Shown piece by piece: positions 29,445 through 38,416 of a DNA stretch of 64,000 nucleotides. Where the stretch lies: contig NZ_JAJQJH010000002.1 in assembly GCF_029544075.1 (NCBI RefSeq), forward strand, positions 186,001 through 250,000, read 5' to 3'. Made by a program: the position numbers and the translations under genes. Source of the stretch: Chromohalobacter canadensis (GTDB taxonomy: Bacteria > Pseudomonadota > Gammaproteobacteria > Pseudomonadales > Halomonadaceae). The notes under the pieces were generated by a model, which saw only the letters and a program-made list of their open reading frames with translations, searched no databases and was not told the DNA's origin. Positions within the stretch are counted from its first letter, which is position 1; each line of letters opens with the position of its first letter.

Positions 29445-30383
29445 TCAGAACACCTTGTCGAGCACGAACATCAGCATGAATCCTCCCAGCACTCCGAAGG
29501 TCGCATCGCGTTCGTGTCCCTTGCGATGCGATTCGGGAATAATCTCGTGGCTGATTACGAACAACATCGCGCCGGCGGCAAAGGCCAGACCAAAAGGCAG
29601 CAAGGCATCCACGACGTGCACCGCCAAGGCCCCGATGACCCCACCGATGGGTTCCACCAGACCGCTCAATAACGCCGCACCCAATGCAGTTAGGCGCGAA
29701 TAGCCGATAGCCAGCAGGCCCAGGGAGACGATCAGCCCCTCGGGCAGATTCTGGAGACCGATACCCAGCGTCAGCGCTACCCCGGCGGCCATGTCGCCAC
29801 GCGCGTAGCCCACGCCAACCGCCAACCCTTCGGGAAAGTTGTGAATAGTGATGGCGAAGATGAACAACCAGATACGCCGGATCTGCAAAGCATCCGCGCC
29901 ACCCTGCTTGCCCAGCGCGAAGTGCTCGTGGGGCACGAAGCGGTCCATGCCCCAGACCAGAATGCCGCCACACACGATCCCCCCGCAAACGATCATCAGG
30001 GCCCAGCCGATGGTGCCGGTGAGCGCCAACGAATCCTCGTAGGCCGGCATGGCCAGAGAATAGGCCGTAGCGGCCAACATCACGCCAGCGCCGAAGCCCA
30101 TAAGGGCATCCTCGAGCCGCTGACTGATGTGGCGCAACACCATGATCGGTAGCGCCCCCAGCGGCGTGAAAAGCCCAGCCACCAGGCTCGCCAACATGCC
30201 CGCCTGAAGCGTGCTCAACGTCCCCAGCCAATCGCGCATCTGGGCGCCCAGCCACCATATTAAGAACGCGCCCACGGCTGCCGCGAGAAGGATACCCAGC
30301 GCCCAGCGGCGTCGAATAAAGCCACCGGGCGCGATGGAAGGCGCTTGCGAGGGCGCTTGCGAGGGCGCTTGCGTATCTTGCAT
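29445..30383 (-). CDS. ZIP family divalent metal transporter (GufA-type)
   Basis: Inner-membrane metal importer of 312 residues. TM4 carries HNFPEG and TM5 carries QNLPEG, the metal-site pair of the GufA/BbZIP branch, where the second motif begins with Gln rather than His. Eight hydrophobic helices follow a short N-terminal tail of QAPS repeats. The substrate (Zn, Mn, Fe or other) cannot be decided; the neighbouring sodA makes Mn or Fe attractive guesses. The TM2-TM3 loop has an HEH cluster (PHEHFALG). Confidence 0.88.
   Translation of the reverse strand: MQDTQAPSQAPSQAPSIAPGGFIRRRWALGILLAAAVGAFLIWWLGAQMRDWLGTLSTLQAGMLASLVAGLFTPLGALPIMVLRHISQRLEDALMGFGAGVMLAATAYSLAMPAYEDSLALTGTIGWALMIVCGGIVCGGILVWGMDRFVPHEHFALGKQGGADALQIRRIWLFIFAITIHNFPEGLAVGVGYARGDMAAGVALTLGIGLQNLPEGLIVSLGLLAIGYSRLTALGAALLSGLVEPIGGVIGALAVHVVDALLPFGLAFAAGAMLFVISHEIIPESHRKGHERDATFGVLGGFMLMFVLDKVF
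30341..30376. repeat. 12-bp tandem repeat coding QAPS
   Basis: Three copies of a 12-base unit (GCGCTTGCGAGG, the third diverging at its end) lie in the 5' end of the ZIP gene and encode Gln-Ala-Pro-Ser repeats. The unit is a multiple of three, so copy-number change would keep the frame. Confidence 0.9.
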
Positions 30384-30411
30384 GCGGGATCTCCTGCGTC
30401 GTCGAGAGCGT

Positions 30412-31140
30412 TCAGCGTGTCACAGCTGGTAGATGACGGTAATACTGCTGCCAGAGTATCACCGCACCCGCCACGCCGCCCGGCAACAACACCAGATTGA
30501 GCACGGGGATCCACGTCGCCAGCGACATGCCGAACCCGAAGGTTAACGTCGGCCACCAACGCGTCCGCAAACGTCGCCGCATATCACCAAAGCTCACCTG
30601 GTTGTTATCCATCGGATAGTCCAAGTATTGAATCGCCAGCATCCACGCCGAAAAAGCAGCCCACAAGAACGGCATGAATATGTTCACGCCGGGCACGAAG
30701 CCGAACGCGAACAACAGCGCCATGCGCGGCAGCATGTACCCCAGCTTGACGCATTCCCGGCCCAGCGCGTCGACCCCGGCGCGGAAAAGCCCCCGCGTAT
30801 CGCTGGGCGGCGCCCCGCTCAGGCGCCATTCTACCTTTTCGGCGAGAAAGCCATAAAACGGCGCAGCGATCAGGTTGGTCACCAGCGTGAAGGAAAAGAA
30901 CACCACCAACAGCAGACTCACCACTAGCAGCGGCCAGATCAACCATTCCAGCCACTCGAGCCAGGACGGCACCTTGAGCATCCAGTAGTCGAGCCAGCCA
31001 CCGAAATGCGAGAACAAATAGCCTAGCGTGGCGGCGTAGATCAGCAGATTGATCGCCACCGGTGCAATGACGAAGCGGCGCATCCCCGGCGACAGAACCA
31101 GCCGTGTGCCCTGACCGATGGCTGTAAATGCGTGCAGCAT
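30412..31140 (-). CDS. cysZ: CysZ-like sulfate transporter / inner membrane protein
   Basis: Inner-membrane protein of 242 residues (E. coli CysZ 253) assisting sulfate entry for cysteine synthesis. It has four main hydrophobic stretches and family segments including LVTNLIAAPFYGFLAEKVE, GFVPGVNIFMPFLWAAFSAWMLAIQYLDYPMDNN and the late FGFGMSLATWIPVLNLVLLPGGVAGA. AAGGAA lies upstream of the ATG. It stands 28 bases upstream of the ZIP gene on the same strand; no other cysteine genes are near. Confidence 0.9.
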   Translation of the reverse strand: MLHAFTAIGQGTRLVLSPGMRRFVIAPVAINLLIYAATLGYLFSHFGGWLDYWMLKVPSWLEWLEWLIWPLLVVSLLLVVFFSFTLVTNLIAAPFYGFLAEKVEWRLSGAPPSDTRGLFRAGVDALGRECVKLGYMLPRMALLFAFGFVPGVNIFMPFLWAAFSAWMLAIQYLDYPMDNNQVSFGDMRRRLRTRWWPTLTFGFGMSLATWIPVLNLVLLPGGVAGAVILWQQYYRHLPAVTR

Positions 31141-31440
31141 CGAAGTTTATTCCTTGATAGACGATAGCGCGGGCCCTGCGCAATAGCATGCCATGCGGCG
31201 GCCCCAGCGCCCATCTCCCGCAATGGATGAGAAATTTAATACTAGTATGAGGCGCTATCAGACTTCGTGCTCAGTAAAACGCATGACCCACTCGGCCTTT
31301 CGGCGCAACCCGGCGAATAGCGGCCAGGCGCGGCACAGCGGTGTGCTAACGTTGCTGCCACCGGGATGCCTGCATGGCAGCGTTGACGCCCCCCCAGCCT
31401 GTACATGACGCGGCCCGGCATCGCGACAAGAGAACACCTC
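31141..31440. other. Intergenic region without recognised gene
   Basis: This stretch between the divergent cysZ and EAL genes shows no convincing ORF. It holds a 10-bp palindrome ATACTAGTAT at 31239-31248 in an AT-rich patch, which probably marks promoter DNA. A short hairpin (GCTGCCA at 31354-31360 with TGGCAGC at 31375-31381) lies closer to the EAL gene. Confidence 0.5.
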
Positions 31441-33315
31441 ATGGTAAACGCCCCTAGGGCCGGCGCCCCCGATCATGATGATGAAACGCGCCGCCTCGAC
31501 GAACTCCAACGTCTTGGCCTGATGGATACACCGCCCGAGAAGCGTTTCGACGATATCACCCGGCTGACCGCGCGGGTCTTCGACGTGCCTATTGTGCTGA
31601 TCACGTTGATCGACCGCCACCGCCAGTGGTTCAAATCGCGCTTCGGCCTCGATGCCTGCGAGACCTCCCGCGACAACGCCTTTTGCGCCCACGCCCTGCT
31701 CGAGCGGCAGATGCTGGTGATCGAAGACACCGCCAGCGATCCTCGCTGTCGTGATCACCTCCTGGCCACCGACACGCCCTACATCCGCTTTTACGCCGGC
31801 GCCGTCATTCGCATGGCCTCGGGCCTGCCGCTGGGCACGCTGTGCGTGATCGACCGTCACCCAAGGCGTTTCGACGTCCACCAACGCGAGATATTGCTCG
31901 ATTTGGCACGCCTGGTGGAAAACGAGATCGGCGACGACGTCATCACGCGCCTTGAGCGCGCCCGTGCCGAGATCGGCACTCAGTTTGACCCGCAAACCCG
32001 ACTAGCCACGCAACAGCGCTTTCAACAACTCATTCAGGCGCGCCTGGCAGCATTGCCGGAAACCGCGACGTTCTGTGGCGTCGCCGCCATCGATCTTTAC
32101 GGCATGCGTGCGGTGCGGACGCGCTTTTCGCTACAGGCCAGCAACGAAGTGCTCATGCGCGGTATCGCGCGGGTCGAGAAAGCTCTCGACGGTTTTGTCT
32201 TCGATTTGGCACGCATCGACGACCAACGCCTCGGAGTACTGCTCTACCAGGGAGACCCCGCGCGCATGGCCGAGACCATGGCGACGCTGGCCGAGACCTT
32301 GCGGGCACCCTATATCGCCGCCGGCAAGACCGTCACCGCCGCCGCGCGCGTGGTCTGGGCACAGGACGCCACCCAGCTCGGCCATGCCGATGACATCCTC
32401 TCCGCCCTGCAGCATACCTGCCGACGCCTTCACAACGAGCGCGGCGACGTCCTCCTCCGCCTTGATACGCCAGCGTCACTGCCACGCCTGACGCGGCGCA
32501 ACTTGCTACGCCGCCGTACGGCCTCGGCACTGGCCGAAGACCGCTTCCGGCTCCACTACCAGCCGCAGGTCGCCATACACGGCTATCGTCTGAAAGGGTT
32601 CGAGGCCTTGCTGCGTTGGCATGACAGTGAATTGGGGCAAGTCAGCCCCCAGGATATCGTCGATATCAGCGAGGAAATCGATCTCGGCGATCAACTGGAT
32701 ACCTGGGTGCTGCAGACCGTCACCCAGCAACTGGCCACGTGGCGCGACCGTGGCCATTCCTTGCTACCGGTATCCGTCAACGTTTCCCAAGAGCAGCTCG
32801 CGCGACCCGCCTTCGTTGACCTGATCGACTCATTGCTCACGCGCCACCGCCTGCCCGGGCGATTGCTCAATCTGGAAGTGCTGGAGCGCTCGTTGATCGA
32901 CGACCCCGAGGCCATCATCGACAGCATGCAACGCCTCAAGCGTCGTGGCGTGGGGTTCGCTATCGATGACTTCGGCACCGGCTATTCGTCGCTTTCCTAC
33001 CTCACGCGGATTCCGTTCGACACACTCAAGATCGACAAGAGCTTCATCGACCGTATATGCGACGAGCCACGAGTAGCCTCGTTGGTGCACTCGATCGTCT
33101 CGCTGGGTCGCGATGCCGGCATGCAGGTCGTTGCCGAGGGCGTGGAAAGCGTCGCCCAGGTCACGCTACTGCGCGACTTCCACTGCCACAGCATTCAGGG
33201 CCATGTCTTTTCCATCGCCTTAACCCCGCCCCATGCCGAAGCGTTGTTGACGGCCACTGCCAGAAAACGGCGTCACTTCCCTAGCGACTCGTCCAGCTCA
33301 CCGGGATCGGTGTGA
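31441..33315 (+). CDS. GAF / degenerate GGDEF / EAL cyclic-di-GMP phosphodiesterase
   Basis: Predicted soluble c-di-GMP phosphodiesterase of 624 residues from the ATG at 31441; an ATG at 31405 adds 12. An N-terminal GAF domain (about 20-165: LQRLGLMDTPPEKRFDDITR, FCAHALLERQMLVIEDT) leads to a GGDEF-like domain whose signature is lost (LARIDDQRLGVLLY replaces the GGDEF loop). The EAL domain keeps its key motifs: EALLRW (~387), NVSQEQL, LEVLERS, IDDFGTGYSSLSYL (~508), LKIDKSF and VVAEGVE. It thus likely degrades c-di-GMP, perhaps tuned by a GAF ligand and GTP. Its 3' end overlaps phoU on the other strand by 43 bases. Confidence 0.9.
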   Translation: MVNAPRAGAPDHDDETRRLDELQRLGLMDTPPEKRFDDITRLTARVFDVPIVLITLIDRHRQWFKSRFGLDACETSRDNAFCAHALLERQMLVIEDTASDPRCRDHLLATDTPYIRFYAGAVIRMASGLPLGTLCVIDRHPRRFDVHQREILLDLARLVENEIGDDVITRLERARAEIGTQFDPQTRLATQQRFQQLIQARLAALPETATFCGVAAIDLYGMRAVRTRFSLQASNEVLMRGIARVEKALDGFVFDLARIDDQRLGVLLYQGDPARMAETMATLAETLRAPYIAAGKTVTAAARVVWAQDATQLGHADDILSALQHTCRRLHNERGDVLLRLDTPASLPRLTRRNLLRRRTASALAEDRFRLHYQPQVAIHGYRLKGFEALLRWHDSELGQVSPQDIVDISEEIDLGDQLDTWVLQTVTQQLATWRDRGHSLLPVSVNVSQEQLARPAFVDLIDSLLTRHRLPGRLLNLEVLERSLIDDPEAIIDSMQRLKRRGVGFAIDDFGTGYSSLSYLTRIPFDTLKIDKSFIDRICDEPRVASLVHSIVSLGRDAGMQVVAEGVESVAQVTLLRDFHCHSIQGHVFSIALTPPHAEALLTATARKRRHFPSDSSSSPGSV

Positions 33316-33992
33316 CGCACGTCGAGCCCCTTGACCAGATAAATGACATGCTCAGCCAAATTGTCGGCATGATCGCCAACCCGCTCCAAGGCCCGCAGGA
33401 TCGTCATCACGCTGAGAATGGAGGTGATGGCGCGCGGATCTTCCATCATGAAGGTCACCAGCGAGCGCGTGGCCGTAGTGTATTCGTTGTCGACCGACTC
33501 ATCCTCGTGGAGCACCTGCAACGCTAGGCGCGTATCGAAGCGCGCGAATGAAGTCAGCGCGTCGCGCAGCATCTTGCGCACGTGCTCGCTCAGATGGCGA
33601 ATCTCGACCATGCCCCGCGAATGGCGGTCCGACTCGATGAGCGTCAACGCATTGCGTGCGATCTTGTTGGCCTCATCACCGACGCGCTCGAGATCGGAGG
33701 TAGCCCGGATGACCGCCAACACCAGGCGGAGATCGGAGGCCGCCGGCTGCCGGCGTGCCAGCACCCGGGTGCATTCCTCATCGATCTGGATTTGCATGTC
33801 GTTGACGGCGTTATCGCTATCGCGTACACGCTCGGCGGTTCGGCTATCGCCCTCGAGCAACGCCTCGACGGCATCCTGTACCTGCTTCTCGACCAGCCCG
33901 CCCATGGCCATCAACTGGGTCTTGAGTTGCTCCAGTTCCTGGTTGAACTGACGGGAAATGTGCTGGCTATGCGTCTCGTTGGTAATGTCCAT
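33273..33992 (-). CDS. phoU: Phosphate signalling protein PhoU
   Basis: Cytoplasmic protein that links the Pst transporter to PhoR and keeps the Pho regulon off in high phosphate. The ATG at 33992 gives 239 residues (E. coli 241); longer in-frame sequence upstream runs through pstB in another frame. It shows the two three-helix bundles with metal-type motifs (RATSDLERVGDEANKIA and RALERVGDHADNLAEHVIYLVKG). Last gene of pstSCAB-phoU, 32 bases after pstB. Confidence 0.97.
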   Translation of the reverse strand: MDITNETHSQHISRQFNQELEQLKTQLMAMGGLVEKQVQDAVEALLEGDSRTAERVRDSDNAVNDMQIQIDEECTRVLARRQPAASDLRLVLAVIRATSDLERVGDEANKIARNALTLIESDRHSRGMVEIRHLSEHVRKMLRDALTSFARFDTRLALQVLHEDESVDNEYTTATRSLVTFMMEDPRAITSILSVMTILRALERVGDHADNLAEHVIYLVKGLDVRHTDPGELDESLGK

Positions 33993-34024
33993 GACACTGC
34001 TCCGCTTGTCGGAATCGCCGCGAC

Positions 34025-34849
34025 TCAACCCACGCGGCCGGTGATGTAATCTTCGGTGCGCCGTAAGCGCGGATTGGTAAACAACGTATCGGTCGGGGCG
34101 TACTCGACCAGCTCGCCAGCGTGCAGAAACGCGGTGTAGTCGGACACGCGCGCCGCCTGCTGCATGTTGTGGGTGACCAGAATCAGCGTCAGTTGCGACT
34201 TCAAGCCACGAATCAGCTCCTCGATCTTGAGGGTCGAGATCGGATCCAGCGCCGAAGCCGGCTCGTCGAGCAGCAACACGTCCGGGCGCACTGCCAGAGT
34301 GCGCGCGATGACCAAACGCTGCTGCTGCCCACCTGACAACGTCCACGCCGAGGCGTGCAGATCCGCCTTGACCTCCTCCCAGAGCGCCGCCGACTGCAAC
34401 GCCCACTCGACGACCTCATCCAGCTCGCGCTTGCGTTTGATGCCCTGCAGACGCACCCCGTAGGCGACGTTTTCATAGATCGACATGGGAAACGGATTGG
34501 GGGTCTGAAACACCATCCCCACCCGGCGACGCAGCTCGGCCACATCCACATCGCGGCCATGAATGTTCTGGCCCTCGAGACGAATGTGTCCGTTCCGCGT
34601 AACTTGGTCATTGAGGTCGTGCAATCGATTGAGGCTGCGTAGTAGCGTCGACTTGCCGCATCCCGAGGGCCCGATGAACGCCGTCACGCGGTGACGCGGC
34701 ACGCGCAGCGTCAAGTCGCGCAGCGCCGGCTTCCCTTCGTAGGCGAGCGACAGGGCCTCGATGTCGAAACAGCTCGACGTCGAGGGGAAATCGACCACCG
34801 CCGACGAGAAGCGCTGAGTCTCGGCGGCGGAAAAAGACGCGGCTGACAA
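34025..34849 (-). CDS. pstB: Phosphate ABC transporter ATPase PstB
   Basis: ATP-hydrolysing subunit that powers high-affinity phosphate import. The 274-residue reading starts at TTG (34849), ten bases after AGGAGG; no ATG serves before the conserved region, so a rare start is likely. Walker [10 protein letters not shown] is at 60-68, followed by [18 protein letters not shown], the signature LSGGQQQRL, Walker [13 protein letters not shown] and the switch His in LVTHNMQQA. It lies 14 bases after pstA. Confidence 0.96.
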   Translation of the reverse strand: MSAASFSAAETQRFSSAVVDFPSTSSCFDIEALSLAYEGKPALRDLTLRVPRHRVTAFIGPSGCGKSTLLRSLNRLHDLNDQVTRNGHIRLEGQNIHGRDVDVAELRRRVGMVFQTPNPFPMSIYENVAYGVRLQGIKRKRELDEVVEWALQSAALWEEVKADLHASAWTLSGGQQQRLVIARTLAVRPDVLLLDEPASALDPISTLKIEELIRGLKSQLTLILVTHNMQQAARVSDYTAFLHAGELVEYAPTDTLFTNPRLRRTEDYITGRVG

Positions 34850-34863
34850 GAGTGACGAACCTC

Positions 34864-36240
34864 CTACGAATGCTCCAGTGCACGATGACGTGCCCTGAGA
34901 TGATGGCGCAAGATTATTGCAGTTAGGTTAAGCACCACGATGACGACGACCAACAACGTCGCCGTGGCGAACACCAGCGGCATCGCCGCCTCGGCATCAC
35001 GACTGGCGAAGCCAAGATCGAACAAGTGATAGCCCAGATGCATGAACTTGCTATCGAGATGCACGTACGGAAACTCCCCATCCACGGGGATTTCCGGCAC
35101 CAGCTTGGCCACGCCCACCAGCATCAGCGGCGCCACCTCGCCGGCGGCACGGGCCACGGCCAGAATCACCCCGGTCAGCATCGACGGCAGCGCCATGGGC
35201 ACCACCACCCGGCGCAGTGTCTCGAAACGCGTCGCGCCCAGCGCCAATGAACCTTCACGCAATGCCACGGGAACTCGCGCCAAGCCCTCTTCTGTGGCCA
35301 CGATCACCACCGGCAAGGTCAACAGCGCCAACGTCAGCGAGGCCCACAGCAGCCCGCCGGTACCGAAGGTCGGCGATGGCAGGCGCTCGGCGAAGAACCA
35401 GCTATCGAGGTGACCGCCCAATCCGTAGACGAACACACCCAGCCCGAACACGCCGTAGACGATCGATGGCACGCCGGCCAGATTGCGCACCGCGATGCGT
35501 ACCAGGCGCGTCAACGGCCCCTGGCGTGCCACCTCGTTGAGATACAATGCCGCCAGCACGCCGAATGGTGTGACCACCAGCGACATCAGTATCACCATCA
35601 ATAATGTGCCGAAAATAGCCGGCCATACGCCGCCCCCGGTATTGCCATCGCTCGGCGCCTCGCTAAGAAAGCGCCATACACCGTGCCCCCAGGCCGCGAG
35701 CTTGTCGCCGATATCCATGCGATTGGGCCAGGAAAGCGACGCTACCTGCGCAAATTCCACCTCGAGCGCGCGCCCCTCGACGTTGCGCACATGCAGCGTC
35801 GTGACCTCGGCGTCCCCCGCTAGGGCCCGACGCAGGCGGCGCTCGGCTTCATCGCCTTGCAGGCGTTCGCCGGCGGGCGTCTCCACCGCCGTCAGACGTC
35901 CGATGAAGGGCCCCCAATCGCGACGCTCGGCGTACAGCAACTCCGGCGGCGTCTCGCGCGTCTCGATAGCCTGCGTCTCGACCCATCGCCATACCTGACC
36001 GTCGAGGTCGCGATTGGCGGTGAAATAGCGTTGTTCACCGGCTTCGCTGCCACGAGCGATGCCAGCAATCCGTTGGCCGTCGTCGAGGGTCAGTTGCTCG
36101 ATATCGGCAGGCCAGAAGTGCGCCAGTCCGCGTGTCACGACCAGCACCAGCAGCGCCACCACGGCCAATAGCGAAAGCGCCACGCAGGCCCCGCTCAGCC
36201 ATCGCCAGACGCCGTCACCACCCACCCGAGGGATTCTCAT
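34864..36240 (-). CDS. pstA: Phosphate ABC transporter permease PstA with extended N-terminus
   Basis: Membrane permease of 458 residues, much longer than E. coli PstA (296). After a first membrane helix near 15-36 comes a polar region of about 150-170 residues, probably periplasmic, before the usual permease domain ([76 protein letters not shown]). The start overlaps the pstC stop (ATGA), so the two are translationally coupled. Expanded PstA forms are also known in Pseudomonas. Confidence 0.94.
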   Translation of the reverse strand: MRIPRVGGDGVWRWLSGACVALSLLAVVALLVLVVTRGLAHFWPADIEQLTLDDGQRIAGIARGSEAGEQRYFTANRDLDGQVWRWVETQAIETRETPPELLYAERRDWGPFIGRLTAVETPAGERLQGDEAERRLRRALAGDAEVTTLHVRNVEGRALEVEFAQVASLSWPNRMDIGDKLAAWGHGVWRFLSEAPSDGNTGGGVWPAIFGTLLMVILMSLVVTPFGVLAALYLNEVARQGPLTRLVRIAVRNLAGVPSIVYGVFGLGVFVYGLGGHLDSWFFAERLPSPTFGTGGLLWASLTLALLTLPVVIVATEEGLARVPVALREGSLALGATRFETLRRVVVPMALPSMLTGVILAVARAAGEVAPLMLVGVAKLVPEIPVDGEFPYVHLDSKFMHLGYHLFDLGFASRDAEAAMPLVFATATLLVVVIVVLNLTAIILRHHLRARHRALEHS

Positions 36241-38360
36241 ACGTCACCCCCATAGCGTCGATACCGACGCTTGAGCCGCCAGCGCACCATTTCCGCCAGC
36301 GTGTTGACGACGAAGGTGAACACGAACAGCAGCAACGCCCCGAGCAGCAGCAGGCGATAGTGCGTGCCGCCCACCGCCGCCTCGGGTAATTCGATGGCCA
36401 GATTGGCGGCCAGCGAGCGCAGGCCCTCGAAGAGGCTCGGCGACATCAGCGGCGTATTGCCGGTGACCATCAGCACGATCATGGTTTCCCCCACCGCGCG
36501 TCCCGCACCGATCATGACCGCAGAGAGAATTCCCGGCGCGGCGGCAGGCAACTGCACCCGCCACAGCGTCTGCGCCCGTGTCGCGCCCAGTGCCAGAGAG
36601 CCTTCCGCCAGGGGACGGGGCACGCCGGAAAGCGCTTCCTCGGCCAGTGAATACAGCGTGGGAATGATCGCCAGCCCCATGGCCATGCCGACGATCAGCG
36701 CATTGCGTTGCGCGTAATCCCAGCCCCACTGCTGGTGCATCCAGGCACGCAGGTCGCCGCCAAACCACCAAGCTTCGAGCCACGGCGAGAGACTCAACGC
36801 CGCCCAGCACAGCAGCGCCAGGGGCACCATCAGTCCTATTCCGGCACTGACAGGGGGTAGATGCAGTCCCCAGCGTCGGGAAAGAATCCGCCACAGCCAG
36901 CCGCACGCCACGCTGCCCAGCGGCACGCACACGAAAAGCGCCAGCGTTCCGGCAAGATGACGTTCGACGAAGGGCGCCACGAATAACCCCGCGACGAAAC
37001 CGATGACCACGCCGGGCAACGCCTCCATCAATTCGATGGCGGGCTTGAGACGCGCGCGCTGCCGCCGTGACATGTAACAAGCGCTATGCACCGCCGCTCC
37101 CAGCGCCAGCGGCACGGCGAACACCATGGCCCAGGCCGCCGCCTTGAGTGTCCCCCAGGCCAGCGGTACCAGGCTGTACTGCGGCTCTTCATCACCCGTA
37201 ACGGCCGCCGCCCAACGCCACTCGGCATCGCTATGGCCTTCATAAACCTGCGGTATCCACAGCGTCGCCGGACTCACCGCGGCATGCGGTGCCTCAATCG
37301 CCAGTCGTTGGAGCGTGCCCGCCTCGTCCAGCCACATCACCTGCGTGCCTTGCGCATTAATCGACACGGCCGTCGGCGGCATGGTCACGGGGGCCTGGCC
37401 CTGCCAGCGCTGGCCACTCAGGGATTGATAGAGCCCCAAGCGGCCGCTGTCGTCCAGCGCCAGCCACAGGCGCTGCCGGGGCAGGGCAATCAAACGGCGA
37501 AGAGCAGCATCGCCCAGGTTAGTATAAGACGTCTCGGCCGCTTGCCAGCCCGTATCGTCGGGAGAGAGTCGCCAACGGTGCAGCCCTCCTTCGGCATCGC
37601 CGACGATCAGCGTGCGTCCGCCCTGCAGGAAGCTCAACGCCGTCACCGGCGCCTGGGTGTCGGTACGCGCCAATGCCTTGCCACCGCCATCGGGAGACAG
37701 CTCCCACAGCGTCAATTGCGTACCTTGGGCCATGGCCAGGCGGCCCGCATGGCCCAGCGCGATATGCTCGGCCGTCTCCGGCACCGCAATACGCCGCGTA
37801 GCCTCACCAGTATGCCAAAGGGCCGCCACCTCGCCCTGGCTATCGCGCCCCGCCAGCACCCAGCCCTGAGCCACACGACGCAGCGTCAGCGCCGCCACAC
37901 CACGGGCCTCGAACAAGCGCATGGTAGAAGCCTGGGCCCATCGCAGCCGCCCCCGGTCATCGCGGGGCACCAGACGCACCTCGCCGTTGCTCAACCCCAA
38001 GACCAGCGGCTGCATATCGCCTGCCTCGGCCACCGCCGTGATTGCGGCGCTTGTGGCCAGCGTCGCGACCTCGCCCTCGGCGTCGCGTAGCTGCCCGTCT
38101 CGGGTCAACCAGCGCGTGCCATCATTGGCCAACCAGACGGCGTGAATCGCGCCTTCGTCGGCGACCGAAGGGGCGGCGTCGACATGCACCTCGGCGTCGT
38201 CGAAAAGCGGTAGCACGGCCAGCATCAGATACACGCCGATGGCCAGTACCGCCACTACCACGCCGATACCGCTGGCGGCGATCACGCCAGTCGCCAGACG
38301 ATCGAGACGCTGGCGCAGGCGGCGATTCGAGCGAGGCGGGACGGTGGAAGGTTCAGTCAT
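36237..38360 (-). CDS. pstC: Phosphate ABC transporter permease PstC with propeller-like insertion
   Basis: Membrane permease of 707 residues from the ATG at 38360; a TTG at 38393 is an alternative and neither has a strong ribosome site. After a first helix (about 25-47) comes a region of about 320 residues made of repeated strand-rich units (for example LSFLQGGRTLIVGDAEGGLHRW, IALPRQRLWLALDDSGRLGL), which looks like a beta-propeller exposed to the periplasm. The permease domain follows ([57 protein letters not shown]). E. coli PstC (319) lacks the insertion. Confidence 0.94.
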   Translation of the reverse strand: MTEPSTVPPRSNRRLRQRLDRLATGVIAASGIGVVVAVLAIGVYLMLAVLPLFDDAEVHVDAAPSVADEGAIHAVWLANDGTRWLTRDGQLRDAEGEVATLATSAAITAVAEAGDMQPLVLGLSNGEVRLVPRDDRGRLRWAQASTMRLFEARGVAALTLRRVAQGWVLAGRDSQGEVAALWHTGEATRRIAVPETAEHIALGHAGRLAMAQGTQLTLWELSPDGGGKALARTDTQAPVTALSFLQGGRTLIVGDAEGGLHRWRLSPDDTGWQAAETSYTNLGDAALRRLIALPRQRLWLALDDSGRLGLYQSLSGQRWQGQAPVTMPPTAVSINAQGTQVMWLDEAGTLQRLAIEAPHAAVSPATLWIPQVYEGHSDAEWRWAAAVTGDEEPQYSLVPLAWGTLKAAAWAMVFAVPLALGAAVHSACYMSRRQRARLKPAIELMEALPGVVIGFVAGLFVAPFVERHLAGTLALFVCVPLGSVACGWLWRILSRRWGLHLPPVSAGIGLMVPLALLCWAALSLSPWLEAWWFGGDLRAWMHQQWGWDYAQRNALIVGMAMGLAIIPTLYSLAEEALSGVPRPLAEGSLALGATRAQTLWRVQLPAAAPGILSAVMIGAGRAVGETMIVLMVTGNTPLMSPSLFEGLRSLAANLAIELPEAAVGGTHYRLLLLGALLLFVFTFVVNTLAEMVRWRLKRRYRRYGGDV

Positions 38361-38416
38361 CGGCGAGCCCGGCGGCGAAGCGTTGCCTTGCAATGAAGTG
38401 AGGCCATCAGATTACG

